Below, one piece after another: positions 35,535-44,139 of a DNA stretch of 64,000 nt (position 1 is the stretch's first letter; each line of letters opens with the position of its first letter). The notes beneath the pieces were generated by a model, which was not told where the DNA came from, searched no databases, and was given only the letters and a program-made list of their open reading frames with translations. Made by a program: the position numbers and the translations under genes. Source of the stretch: an uncultured Aurantimonas sp. (GTDB lineage: Bacteria; Pseudomonadota; Alphaproteobacteria; Rhizobiales; Rhizobiaceae); the NCBI GenBank assembly GCA_947488615.1, contig CANKZU010000001.1:62001-126000 (forward strand), given 5' to 3'.

Positions 35535-35867
35535 GTGGGCCTGTTGGGAGTTTTCGCCAACATCGCGGCGATCCTCACGGCAGTGATCGCTGTGTGGGCC
35601 TACGGGCGATACCTGTGGGAACGGCGGCAAAAACGTCTGCGCCTCGAGCAGTACCTGCGTGACGAAAAAGCGGCCGGCGGCAATCAGGGTCAACGAACGC
35701 TTCTGCATCTCGTGGCTAATTTGGGCATGGCCGAGTCCGAGATTATCGACGCGGCGTTTCGCAGCAAATATGTGCGGCGCCGCGTCGGCGTCGATGATCA
35801 GGGCCGCGCCGACCGACTGCTGCTCGAATATGACAGCGGCGGTCCCGAGGACGATCTGCCGGGATAA
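35535..35867 (+). CDS. Small membrane protein with cytoplasmic tail
   Basis: A 110-residue protein with one N-terminal membrane helix (LGVFANIAAILTAVIAVWAYGRYLW), then a basic linker and a soluble tail. The tail segment RTLLHLVANLGMAESEIIDAAFRS has a winged-helix-like look. No family is recognised with certainty. The GTG at 35535 is chosen because GGGAGG lies 8 bases upstream. It is close behind the DUF6481 gene and probably co-transcribed. Confidence 0.68.
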   Translation: MGLLGVFANIAAILTAVIAVWAYGRYLWERRQKRLRLEQYLRDEKAAGGNQGQRTLLHLVANLGMAESEIIDAAFRSKYVRRRVGVDDQGRADRLLLEYDSGGPEDDLPG

Positions 35868-36098
35868 TCCGCCCACCGATACGTTGGCTATTCTCCGACC
35901 TGAATGTGAAAGACGTCGCTTGCGCGTGAAAACAATCCCGCGCAATCTGGCCCGATTCGACCGCGTGGTCGCAATGTCGTGGAAGCGAGACCATCGCCGG
36001 TCACGTTAGGGTCGGAGGCATTCGCCGATGAGAAGCGCGTCAGCGGCAAACGGCCAGCCGCCTTTGGGACCGACCGATCGGCCAGGGTTGACGATACG

Positions 36099-37094
36099 GT
36101 GAGCGAGGCTCCGCCCAAGCGCACGATCGTGTTCCTGCTCGTTCCGAATTTCTCGATGATCGCCTTCGCGACCGCGATCGAGCCGCTGCGGATCGCCAAC
36201 CGCATCGTCGATCGGGAGCTTTATCGCTGGCGCCTCGCCTCGACCGACGGCGCGCCTGTGCGCGCGTCGAATGGCGTCGAAGTGGCAGTGACCAACTCCG
36301 TGGAGGCCGAGCGCCGCGCGCTGCCCGGGGAGCACCGGCCGTCCATGGTGTTCGCCTGCTCGGGCGTCCTGGTCGAGGATTTCTCCGACAAGGCGGCCTT
36401 CTCCTATCTGCGCGAGTCCCACCAACGGGGCATTTCGGTCGGCGGCCTGTGCACCGGCGCCTGGATTCTCGCCCGCGCTGGTCTCCTGGCCGACCGCCGC
36501 TGCGCGATCCATTGGGAGAACCTGCCGGGCTTTACCGAAGCCTTTCCGCGCGCCGACGTCTATGCCGACCTCTTCGAGATCGACCACAACATCTACACCT
36601 GCGCCGGCGGCACGGCCTCGCTCGACATGATGCTCGCCTTGATTGGCGAGGATCAGGGCGAGGATATGGTCAACCGGGTCTGCGAGCAGGCGCTGACCGA
36701 CAGGGTGCGCGGTCCCCAAGACCGGCAGCGACTGCCGCTGCGCGCGCGGCTCGGCGTCCAGCATGCCAAGGTTCTGCGGGTGATCGAGATCATGGAAGCC
36801 AATCTCTCCGATCCGCTGTCGCTGGTCGAGATCGCCCGCGCGGTCGGTCTCTCCCGCCGGCAGGTCGAGCGTCTCTTCGACAAGGAGATGGGCCGCTCCC
36901 CGGCGCGCTACTATCTGGAAATCCGGCTCGACCGGGCGCGGCACCTGCTGATGCAATCGCAGTTGCCGATCGTCGAGATCGCCGTCGCCAGCGGTTTCGT
37001 CTCCGCGTCGCATTTTTCCAAATGCTACCGCGAACTCTATTCGCGCTCGCCGCAGCAGGAGCGGACCGGACGCGCCGCGCTGTCCCCGGCGTGA
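36099..37094 (+). CDS. GlxA/GbdR-like AraC-family transcriptional regulator
   Basis: A regulator of about 331 residues. The N-terminal DJ-1/PfpI-like domain (IVFLLVPNFSMIAFATAIEPLRIANR, then GGLCTGAWILARAG) is followed by an AraC double HTH (SLVEIARAVGLSRRQVERLF and IVEIAVASGFVSASHFSKCYRELY). The same architecture is seen in GbdR and CdhR, which sense glycine betaine, dimethylglycine or carnitine. The GTG at 36099 is preferred because homologues begin just before this strand; an in-frame start at 35979 would add 40 residues. It is a strong candidate for the island's activator. Confidence 0.86.
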   Translation: MSEAPPKRTIVFLLVPNFSMIAFATAIEPLRIANRIVDRELYRWRLASTDGAPVRASNGVEVAVTNSVEAERRALPGEHRPSMVFACSGVLVEDFSDKAAFSYLRESHQRGISVGGLCTGAWILARAGLLADRRCAIHWENLPGFTEAFPRADVYADLFEIDHNIYTCAGGTASLDMMLALIGEDQGEDMVNRVCEQALTDRVRGPQDRQRLPLRARLGVQHAKVLRVIEIMEANLSDPLSLVEIARAVGLSRRQVERLFDKEMGRSPARYYLEIRLDRARHLLMQSQLPIVEIAVASGFVSASHFSKCYRELYSRSPQQERTGRAALSPA

Positions 37095-37122
37095 TCGCGC
37101 AGGCGTCACCGCCGGCCCTGAC

Positions 37123-38019
37123 CTACTGGAAATCCTCGAGCCAACGTCGCTGGCGCTGCTGCCACAGCCGTTCACCGATGAGACAATCGGCGGCCGAGGC
37201 GTTCTGGGTTGGAATAACAGTTGCTGGGTCGTTCGTCCGGTCGTCGGGCCAGGTGCCGGCAAGTTCCAGCACCAGTTTGCGACGCACCGCCTCGGGAAAC
37301 TGCGACCAGTCGTTGACTGGGATGATGAAGGCTGAGGGCCCGCCGATAACGCAGTCCGTATAATAGCGGTCGAGATCGGGGATCGCGCTCCAGCCGAAGC
37401 CGCCGCCCGACGTCATCAGCGGCAAGCCGTTGATGGTGATACCGCGGGCGACCGCCGCATCCCGCGCGGCGGTGACAATGCGTCCCTGATTGTTCGGCCC
37501 GTCTCCGGATATGTCGACGACCCGCCGGCGACCGTCGAAGCCGTTGCGATCGAACAAAGGCGCGATGAAATCGAGGGCGGATGCGATGGAAGTTCGCCGC
37601 TGGCGCTCCGGCTCCTCGGTCGCCAGACGATAGGCGAAAGCCTCCGCGCTCGCCTTGGAATCGATCAGCGCCCAGGGAACGACGATCGATTGGGAGAATA
37701 TGCCGGCCCACTCGATATAGGTGACCGCGATCCGGCCGTAGCCGCCCTCCATGATCGCCCGCTGCACCGCCTCGCTGCGGAAGGCGGCGGCATAACCTTC
37801 GCGCTGGATCTCCTGCTCGCCATGATCCATCGACCAGGATACGTCGACCGCGAGCACGAGTTCGACGTCAACTTTCTGGCCTTCTTGTGGTGCCCGTTCG
37901 TCGTTTGCACCGAGGTCGCCAAGGCTACGCAGTTGCGCCGTCGCCGGCGCAAAACCGTCCATTCCCGCAAATAGCGCGAGGAGAAAGACAGCGACGAAGG
38001 CGACGGGTCGGCCACGCAT
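37123..38019 (-). CDS. DUF1194 (VWA-like) secreted protein
   Basis: A protein of about 298 residues. A signal peptide (PVAFVAVFLLALFAGMDGFAPATAQ) is followed by a von Willebrand A-like domain with the metal site start VDVSWSMD (D-x-S-x-S variant), then VVDISGDGPNN. DUF1194 proteins are periplasmic or exported in alphaproteobacteria, with unknown partners. The ATG at 38019 is chosen because the signal peptide then starts correctly; the frame is open 32 codons further upstream. It lies downstream of the flavoprotein gene on the same strand. Confidence 0.84.
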   Translation of the reverse strand: MRGRPVAFVAVFLLALFAGMDGFAPATAQLRSLGDLGANDERAPQEGQKVDVELVLAVDVSWSMDHGEQEIQREGYAAAFRSEAVQRAIMEGGYGRIAVTYIEWAGIFSQSIVVPWALIDSKASAEAFAYRLATEEPERQRRTSIASALDFIAPLFDRNGFDGRRRVVDISGDGPNNQGRIVTAARDAAVARGITINGLPLMTSGGGFGWSAIPDLDRYYTDCVIGGPSAFIIPVNDWSQFPEAVRRKLVLELAGTWPDDRTNDPATVIPTQNASAADCLIGERLWQQRQRRWLEDFQ

Positions 38020-38129
38020 GCCGAAATCGTCACGCCAATTGCGCGATCGCGCAAGACACAAAGCTGTCACGATCCGCTCGAATGCGCGCCATCGACGGAT
38101 CATCCAACCCAGCAATGGGCATCCTGCGC

Positions 38130-40643
38130 TTATGCGCGGAGCCGCTCGTTGTCCGGATCGAACGGGCTTTCGCCGACCACGGTCGCGTCATGAAGCGTGC
38201 CGAGAATCTTGATCTGGAGTCGCGTGCCCTCGCCCGCGTGTTGCGGCTTCAGCATGGCCAGCGCCAAGCTCTTGCCGACCCGCCACCCGTAGCCGCCATT
38301 CGTCGCCCGTCCGACCAGCACGCCATCGGCATAGATCGGCTCCGATCCGCGCGCGTCGGCGTCGCCCAGGTCGTGAACCTCGAGGGTCGCGAACTGCCAG
38401 CGCAGACCGGCCTCGCGCGCCTGGACCACCGCGTCACGGCCGATAAAGTCGCCCTTGTTCGGGTGAACAAATCTCTCAAGACCGGACTCGAGTGCATTGT
38501 ATTCGATGGAGAGTTCGCGCGGTAGCTGGCGATAGGATTTTTCCAACGCCATCGTGCCCATCGCCCGGATGCCGAAGGGCCGGATTCCGAATTCGGCACC
38601 GGCCTCCAGCAACATGTCGTAGAGCGCGTTCTGCATTTCGATCGGATGGTGCAACTCCCAACCGAGCTCGCCGACGAAATTGACCCGCAGCGCGTCGAGG
38701 CGAACTGGCCCGACGGAAATGCGCTGGCCGGTCAGCCATGGGAACGCCGCGCTGGTCAGATCCGTGCGCGTCAGCTTGGCAAGGACATCGCGCGAGCGCG
38801 GCCCGGCCAGCACCAGGACGCCGAGCCACGTCGTCGCCGGATAAATCTGAACGCTGCCGTCGTCCGGCAACGCCTTTTGCAGGATGTCGTGGTCGACGGA
38901 TTCGTAACCGCCGCCGGAGACGAGATAATAGCTCTGCTCACCGGCCTTGAAGACGGTGAACTCCGAGCGCACGCCGCCCGCCGGCGTCAGCAGATGGCAA
39001 AGCGCGATGCGGCCCGTCTTTTTCGGGACGCGGTTGGCGAGAAGACCGTCGAGCCAGCTTGCGGCGCCCGGTCCGGTGACGACGGCCTTGGCGAATGGCG
39101 TCATGTCGAGCAGGCCGACGCCCTCATGCACCGCCCTCACCTCGTCGCCGACCGGCTCGAAATAGTTCGAGCGGCGGAACGACCAGCGTTCGCGAATCCG
39201 GCCGGTGTGATCGACCGGCGCGTGGTTGTGCTTCATCAGGACGTCGGCGCCGACGTCGAGTTCGGCCTCCGGCACCGCGTAGCCGTCTGGCGCGAACCAG
39301 TTCGCTCGCTCCCAGCCATAGACCGAACCGAAGACACCGCCGAGCGCCTTCTGGCGTTCGTAGGAGGGCGAGGTTTTCAACGGCCGCGCGGCGGCGCGCT
39401 CCTCGTCGGGGTAGTGGACGGAGAAGACGTTGGCGTAGGCCTCCTCGTTCTTGGCCCGCAGATACCCCTCGCCCGCATAGGGTCCGAAACGGCGCGGATC
39501 GACGCCGATCATGTCGACGGTCGGTTCGCCGTCCACGATCCATTCGGCGATCTGCCAGCCGGCTCCGCCGGCCGCGGTGATGCCGAAGGAATGGCCCTCA
39601 TTGAGCCAGAAATTCTTCAGGCCCGGCGCCGGGCCGACGATGGGCGAACCGTCGGGCGTATAGGCGATGGCGCCGTTATAGACCTTCTTGATGCCGACCT
39701 CGCCAAACGCCGGCACGCGCGCGATCGCGGTCTCGATATGCGGCATCAGGCGGTCCAGATCTTCCTGGAACAGTTCGTACTCGCTCTCCTTGTCCGGCCC
39801 ATCGAGATAACAGCAAGGCGCACCAATCTCGTAGGGGCCGAGAATGAGGCCGCCGTTCTCCTCGCGCATGTACCAGGAGGAATCGCTTTCGCGCAGGACG
39901 CCCATCTCCGGCAGGCCCTGCCGCTTGCGCTCGACGATCGCGGGATGCGGCTCGGTGACGATGTATTGGTGCTCGACCGGGATGACCGGCACGGCGAGAC
40001 CGACCATGGCGCCGGTTCGGCGAGCAAAGTTTCCAGTCGCCGAGATGACGTGGTCGGCGACGATCTCGCCCTTGTCGGTCGTAATCTTCCACTCGCCGGA
40101 GGCCAGTTGTTCGATGCCGGTCACGGCGGTGTTGCGGTGGATCGTGGCGCCGAAATCGCGGGCGCCCTTGGCCAGCGCCTGGGTCAGGTCCGCTGGCTGG
40201 ATGTAGCCGTCTTCGGGATGCTGGATGGCGCCTAGGATGCCGTCGGTCTCGCAGAGCGGCCAGACTTCCTTCAATTCCTCGGGGCTGAGCAGTTTCACCG
40301 GCACGCCGATCGTCTCGGCAACCCCGGCATAGTACATATACTCGTCCCAGCGGTCCTTGGTGCGGGCCAAACGGATGTTGCTCACGTCGGAGAAGCCGAC
40401 ATTCATGCCGGTCTCCTCCTGAAGCTCACGGTAGAAGCGCACGGAATATTTGTGCAGCTGGCCGACCGAATAGCTCATGTTGAACAGCGGCAGGAGCCCG
40501 GCCGCGTGCCAGGTCGAGCCGGAGGTCAGTTCCTTGCGCTCGATCAGGATACTGTCGGTCCAGCCTTTTTTCGCCAAGTGATAGAGCGTCGAGACCCCGA
40601 CCACTCCACCGCCGATCACCACCGCGCGCGCCCGTGAATTCAT
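38130..40643 (-). CDS. Dimethylglycine/sarcosine dehydrogenase-like flavoprotein with GcvT domain
   Basis: An 837-residue fusion. The N-terminal DAO-type oxidase has AVVIGGGVVGVSTLYHLAKKG for FAD and SGSTWHAAGL, where the His is the site of covalent FAD attachment in dimethylglycine and sarcosine dehydrogenases. The C-terminal half is a folate-binding GcvT/aminomethyltransferase domain (LDMTPFAKAVVTGPGAA, GELGWELHHP). Expected reaction: oxidative N-demethylation with formaldehyde captured as methylene-H4folate. The ATG at 40643 follows GAGGAG. It would process the dimethylglycine released by the island's methyltransferases. Confidence 0.86.
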   Translation of the reverse strand: MNSRARAVVIGGGVVGVSTLYHLAKKGWTDSILIERKELTSGSTWHAAGLLPLFNMSYSVGQLHKYSVRFYRELQEETGMNVGFSDVSNIRLARTKDRWDEYMYYAGVAETIGVPVKLLSPEELKEVWPLCETDGILGAIQHPEDGYIQPADLTQALAKGARDFGATIHRNTAVTGIEQLASGEWKITTDKGEIVADHVISATGNFARRTGAMVGLAVPVIPVEHQYIVTEPHPAIVERKRQGLPEMGVLRESDSSWYMREENGGLILGPYEIGAPCCYLDGPDKESEYELFQEDLDRLMPHIETAIARVPAFGEVGIKKVYNGAIAYTPDGSPIVGPAPGLKNFWLNEGHSFGITAAGGAGWQIAEWIVDGEPTVDMIGVDPRRFGPYAGEGYLRAKNEEAYANVFSVHYPDEERAAARPLKTSPSYERQKALGGVFGSVYGWERANWFAPDGYAVPEAELDVGADVLMKHNHAPVDHTGRIRERWSFRRSNYFEPVGDEVRAVHEGVGLLDMTPFAKAVVTGPGAASWLDGLLANRVPKKTGRIALCHLLTPAGGVRSEFTVFKAGEQSYYLVSGGGYESVDHDILQKALPDDGSVQIYPATTWLGVLVLAGPRSRDVLAKLTRTDLTSAAFPWLTGQRISVGPVRLDALRVNFVGELGWELHHPIEMQNALYDMLLEAGAEFGIRPFGIRAMGTMALEKSYRQLPRELSIEYNALESGLERFVHPNKGDFIGRDAVVQAREAGLRWQFATLEVHDLGDADARGSEPIYADGVLVGRATNGGYGWRVGKSLALAMLKPQHAGEGTRLQIKILGTLHDATVVGESPFDPDNERLRA

Positions 40644-40830
40644 GCCTCTCACTCCTCAAGACGGCACCGCCGCGCGCCATTCCCGGCGGCGGCTGGCAGC
40701 TATCCGTCGAAGCTTAGGCCGTGCCCCCTCCGGACTCGCGTCTTGTTTGCGACATCACGAAGGCGCGGCGCGACGCCAGACCAGAGCCAAGCGGGTTAAG
40801 GATATTGTGGCTTTCCGAATGCGATGGGTG

Positions 40831-40850
40831 GCATCACCTTTCCGTGATGC
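40831..40850. promoter_or_regulatory. 7-bp inverted repeat before the GNAT gene
   Basis: GCATCAC (40831-40837) is inverted as GTGATGC (40844-40850) with a 6-base spacer, 12 bp before the start codon. It could be an operator or a leader hairpin near the ribosome site. Confidence 0.3.
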
Positions 40851-40862
40851 TATCAATAATAG

Positions 40863-42002
40863 ATGAGTATCTCGAACTCCTCGAAACCTACGCCGGGTGG
40901 CGGCAGCCGAATCGGCGGTAATCATCGCGATCCACGATCGGAGGTGGATGTATGCGTGGAGACCGGATTCGATTACACGGCTCCAGAGTACGAGGATATC
41001 TATCGGAAATCTGAGGCCTCTGCCTTTCAGCATCCCCTATGGCTAACCTATTTTTATAACCTTCTTGTTCCTTCCCGGAAGGCTCGGAATCTGACGGTGA
41101 CGGGTCGCGATCCAGAGAGCGGACGTCTTCGCTTCGTTCTGCCATTGATTGGCCGACGTAAGTTCGGCCTTCGGCTTGTCGAGACAACGGATCTGGGCGT
41201 CAGTGACTACACTTGTCCGGTCATCGATCGCGATTGGCCCTTGCCGCGGGACCTTGCGGCACGGGTCGCGACAACATTGCCCTCCCACGACGTGCTTCGC
41301 ATTCGTCCGATACGCGAAGAGGCGGTGAAGGACTGGAACGCCGTCATCAACATGCCGGCATCGAAAGTCGACTTCTCGGCCCATGCGACCGTCCTGCCAT
41401 CTTCCTACCCTGACTGGCGAGCCAACGCTTTCGACAAGAGCTTCACTCGCTATCTCGACCGCAAGAAGCGCCGGTTTCTCAAAAGCGGAAATGTGGAACT
41501 CCAGCTTCTCGACGACCCGTCCGCGTTGCGCCAAGCAATCGGCCGCGTGAAGGCCTTGCGGACCGGACGATTTGAGGGCGATCCCATTCAAACCGACGCG
41601 GTCGAACGATTTTACACCGAGATCGCCATCCACGGCGCCTCGGCAGGGTTGGCGCGGACGTATCTCTTGGCCCTCGATGGCGAGGCCGTCGGCTATGTCT
41701 TCGGCCTCACCGTCAATGGCCGTTTCTATTACCTGCTGATCGGTTGCGATTACGAGCGTTTCGGTCGTCATTCCCCAGGCCTTGTCATGTACGACATGAT
41801 CATCGAGCGATGGATCGGGGACCACGGCAACAGCTTCGACTTCACGATCGGAGACGAACCCTTCAAGGGCGACTTCGGGGCCACTCCAACGGCAATGTAC
41901 GAGATCGCCGTCGGCAGGACTGCCGTCGGCCGACTGGCGTTGGGCATGTTTCGTCTTCGCCGGCGTATGCGCAGGACCGCCGCGGGAGAAGAGAGACAGT
42001 AG
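40863..42002 (+). CDS. BioF2-like GNAT-family acyltransferase
   Basis: A 379-residue protein with the double-GNAT layout of the BioF2-like (PF13480) acetyltransferases, common in polysaccharide gene clusters. Seen: SFTRYLDRKKRRFLKSG, where the basic residues precede the second GNAT fold, and LALDGEAVGYVFGLTVNGRFYYLLIGCDYERFGRHSPGLVM, the usual acyl-CoA-binding core. It probably acylates an amino sugar or peptide. It starts a two-gene unit with the PIG-L protein. Confidence 0.84.
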   Translation: MSISNSSKPTPGGGSRIGGNHRDPRSEVDVCVETGFDYTAPEYEDIYRKSEASAFQHPLWLTYFYNLLVPSRKARNLTVTGRDPESGRLRFVLPLIGRRKFGLRLVETTDLGVSDYTCPVIDRDWPLPRDLAARVATTLPSHDVLRIRPIREEAVKDWNAVINMPASKVDFSAHATVLPSSYPDWRANAFDKSFTRYLDRKKRRFLKSGNVELQLLDDPSALRQAIGRVKALRTGRFEGDPIQTDAVERFYTEIAIHGASAGLARTYLLALDGEAVGYVFGLTVNGRFYYLLIGCDYERFGRHSPGLVMYDMIIERWIGDHGNSFDFTIGDEPFKGDFGATPTAMYEIAVGRTAVGRLALGMFRLRRRMRRTAAGEERQ

Positions 42003-42037
42003 CACCGCGGAAATGCGGGCAGGAGGAGAGCGACGGA

Positions 42038-42907
42038 ATGGATCAGCAACCGGATTTCCTGGAAAATTCCGTCATAGTTGCAGCGCATCCCGATGACGAA
42101 CTCTTATGGTTTAATTCGATCCTGAAGGATGTGGACCATGTAATTGTCGTCTATTGCGATTTCTGGGCGCAGCCGCAACTGGGCGAGGCACGGCGCCAGG
42201 CGATCGCGGACTACCCGCGCGGCGCCATCACCTTCCTGGAGATCGAGGAATCCGGCGCGATCGGTTGCGCCAATTGGTCCAGCCCCACGCCATCGCCCTA
42301 CGGCGTCACGCTCGGGCTGGAAGCCAGTCGCAGAGAGATGACCCGACTCGCCCGCGCCTGTCTGTCGAGTCTCGGCGCCGTGACAAATGTCGCCGAAGAC
42401 AGCGTCGCCAATATGTACCGGAACAACTTCAGGACGATCTACGACAGTCTGAAAGAAAGGCTCACGCCCGACATGAATGTGTTCACCCATAATCCGTGGG
42501 GGGAATATGGCCACGAGGAGCATATCCAAGTGTTCCGGGTTCTCCATCAACTCAGGGACGAAATCGGTTTCAAACTATGGATGTCAAACTATTGCACCGA
42601 CCGGTCCCTGCCGCTGGCGATGCACTATTTCGAAGCGGCTCCCGGTCCCTATGTCCGACGACGGACGGACAAGGATTTCGCGGACGCCGTCGCCGCCGTC
42701 TATCGGCGGCACGACTGCTGGACCTGGGCCGACGACTGGGCCTGGTTCGACGAGGAATGCTTCATGGAGGCGCCGCGAAGCGACGGGCCGGTCCGCCCTC
42801 ACCGCCATCTTTTCCCGATCAATTTCTTCACGGTCGATACGGTCCGGCCTTCCTTTACCCAGCCGGAGCCGGCTGATCCGCCTGTCTCGGCGAAGCAAGA
42901 CCGGTGA
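42038..42907 (+). CDS. PIG-L family deacetylase-like protein
   Basis: A 289-residue protein with the PIG-L/LmbE zinc motif AAHPDDE near residue 15, and a later THNPWGEYGHEEH segment supplying the third zinc ligand and catalytic His. PIG-L enzymes remove N-acetyl groups from GlcNAc-type sugars. The ATG at 42038 follows AGGAGGAG, 35 bp after the acyltransferase. The last 53 bases overlap, on the opposite strand, the end of the GT-C-like gene. Confidence 0.86.
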   Translation: MDQQPDFLENSVIVAAHPDDELLWFNSILKDVDHVIVVYCDFWAQPQLGEARRQAIADYPRGAITFLEIEESGAIGCANWSSPTPSPYGVTLGLEASRREMTRLARACLSSLGAVTNVAEDSVANMYRNNFRTIYDSLKERLTPDMNVFTHNPWGEYGHEEHIQVFRVLHQLRDEIGFKLWMSNYCTDRSLPLAMHYFEAAPGPYVRRRTDKDFADAVAAVYRRHDCWTWADDWAWFDEECFMEAPRSDGPVRPHRHLFPINFFTVDTVRPSFTQPEPADPPVSAKQDR

Positions 42908-44075
42908 AGCTCGGCTTCCACGCTTCGAGGAAGATGATCGCGAAGGCCGCGACGAACATGAAGTAGACGCGGTCATCGGGCAGCGGGAAGGTCACGAACT
43001 TGCCGAGGAAGCACAGGACGATCGCCGTCAGCATCATGCTTGCGCGGCGCTCCGGCGCACGGCCATTGAGGACGAGCATCAGCCATCCCAACAGCAATAG
43101 CGCCATGATCGCCGGCCAGTTGTTCATGCGCAACGCGACGCTGACCCCGCGCACGACGCCGCGAAGATAATCGATGACGCTGAACGCCGGCGCGAATCCG
43201 GCCATGTCATTCTGCAGCATGATGTTGGAGAAATAGAAATGCGGCCACCAACCGGGGTGGCCCGCGGCCTGTGCGATCAGCGGATAGGAAGCCACGGCCA
43301 CAGCGAAGGCGGCAAGCATCGGCAGCCGCGCATAGCCGAAGGCCAGAGCCGCCAGCAGCAGCGCGAACAGGAAGATGATCCCGTCCGGCCGCACCAGATA
43401 CATGGCGACCAGGAAGGGCACCGAGGCCCATGGCTGGTTCTTGACGACGAGATAGATGCCAGCGAGCCCGAATGTGGCCATGTAGAGGTCGGGCGTCGCC
43501 AGCATCCCCATGTTGAAATAGCCCGTCAGCAGTAAAATCGGGGCGAGAAGCAGACCGGATTCGGCGAAACCGTGCCGAACCATCCAGAACAGCAGGAGGA
43601 GGCCGACGGCCAGGGCGGAAAGGGAACTGACGACGATCGTGGCGAAGACAGGTTCGATGACGCGATCGAGCAAGCGAAGCGTGTGCAGATAACCGACCTT
43701 CACCCGGTACATCGGCAGTTGCGAAACGAAGTGATCGGGGTTCTGCCACAGGTCGGCGTTGTAGGGGTTGCCTTCGCTCAGTTCGTACCACTGCCCCTCG
43801 GATGCCCGCGCCTTGATGTCGGCCCAGGCCTCACGGTGAAGCTCCACCGGATCACTGATGCGGTCCTCCAGTGAGACCCCTATGTAGGGCGCCATGTCCC
43901 AATTATATTCGGGCTTGACCAGCGCGGCGACGGCCGTGGCCAGTACGACCAGCGAAAACACCGCGATTGCCGCGGCTCGGACGACACGCGGCGACAGCAT
44001 GACGTGCAATCTGGAGCCGAGATGGCGCACGGGTTGCCAATCGACCGGCGTCGCGATGTTTTCGGCAAGGCTCAT
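42855..44075 (-). CDS. GT-C-like multi-pass membrane glycosyltransferase candidate
   Basis: A 406-residue protein with about ten membrane helices. The first loop carries an acidic motif (NWDMAPYIGVSLEDR), in the position where GT-C enzymes that use polyprenyl-phosphate sugars have catalytic Asp/Glu residues. FYFSNIMLQNDMAGF lies in a later loop. No exact family is recognised. Placement after a lipid-linked sugar set suggests transfer of a pentose or amino sugar to an outer envelope polymer (inference). Confidence 0.68.
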   Translation of the reverse strand: MSLAENIATPVDWQPVRHLGSRLHVMLSPRVVRAAAIAVFSLVVLATAVAALVKPEYNWDMAPYIGVSLEDRISDPVELHREAWADIKARASEGQWYELSEGNPYNADLWQNPDHFVSQLPMYRVKVGYLHTLRLLDRVIEPVFATIVVSSLSALAVGLLLLFWMVRHGFAESGLLLAPILLLTGYFNMGMLATPDLYMATFGLAGIYLVVKNQPWASVPFLVAMYLVRPDGIIFLFALLLAALAFGYARLPMLAAFAVAVASYPLIAQAAGHPGWWPHFYFSNIMLQNDMAGFAPAFSVIDYLRGVVRGVSVALRMNNWPAIMALLLLGWLMLVLNGRAPERRASMMLTAIVLCFLGKFVTFPLPDDRVYFMFVAAFAIIFLEAWKPSFTGLASPRQADQPAPAG

Positions 44076-44139
44076 GGCTCAATCCCTCGCGAGTTCTGGA
44101 ACGGCGATGGCGACGCCACGCGAGCGCGGCGTCGGTTGG

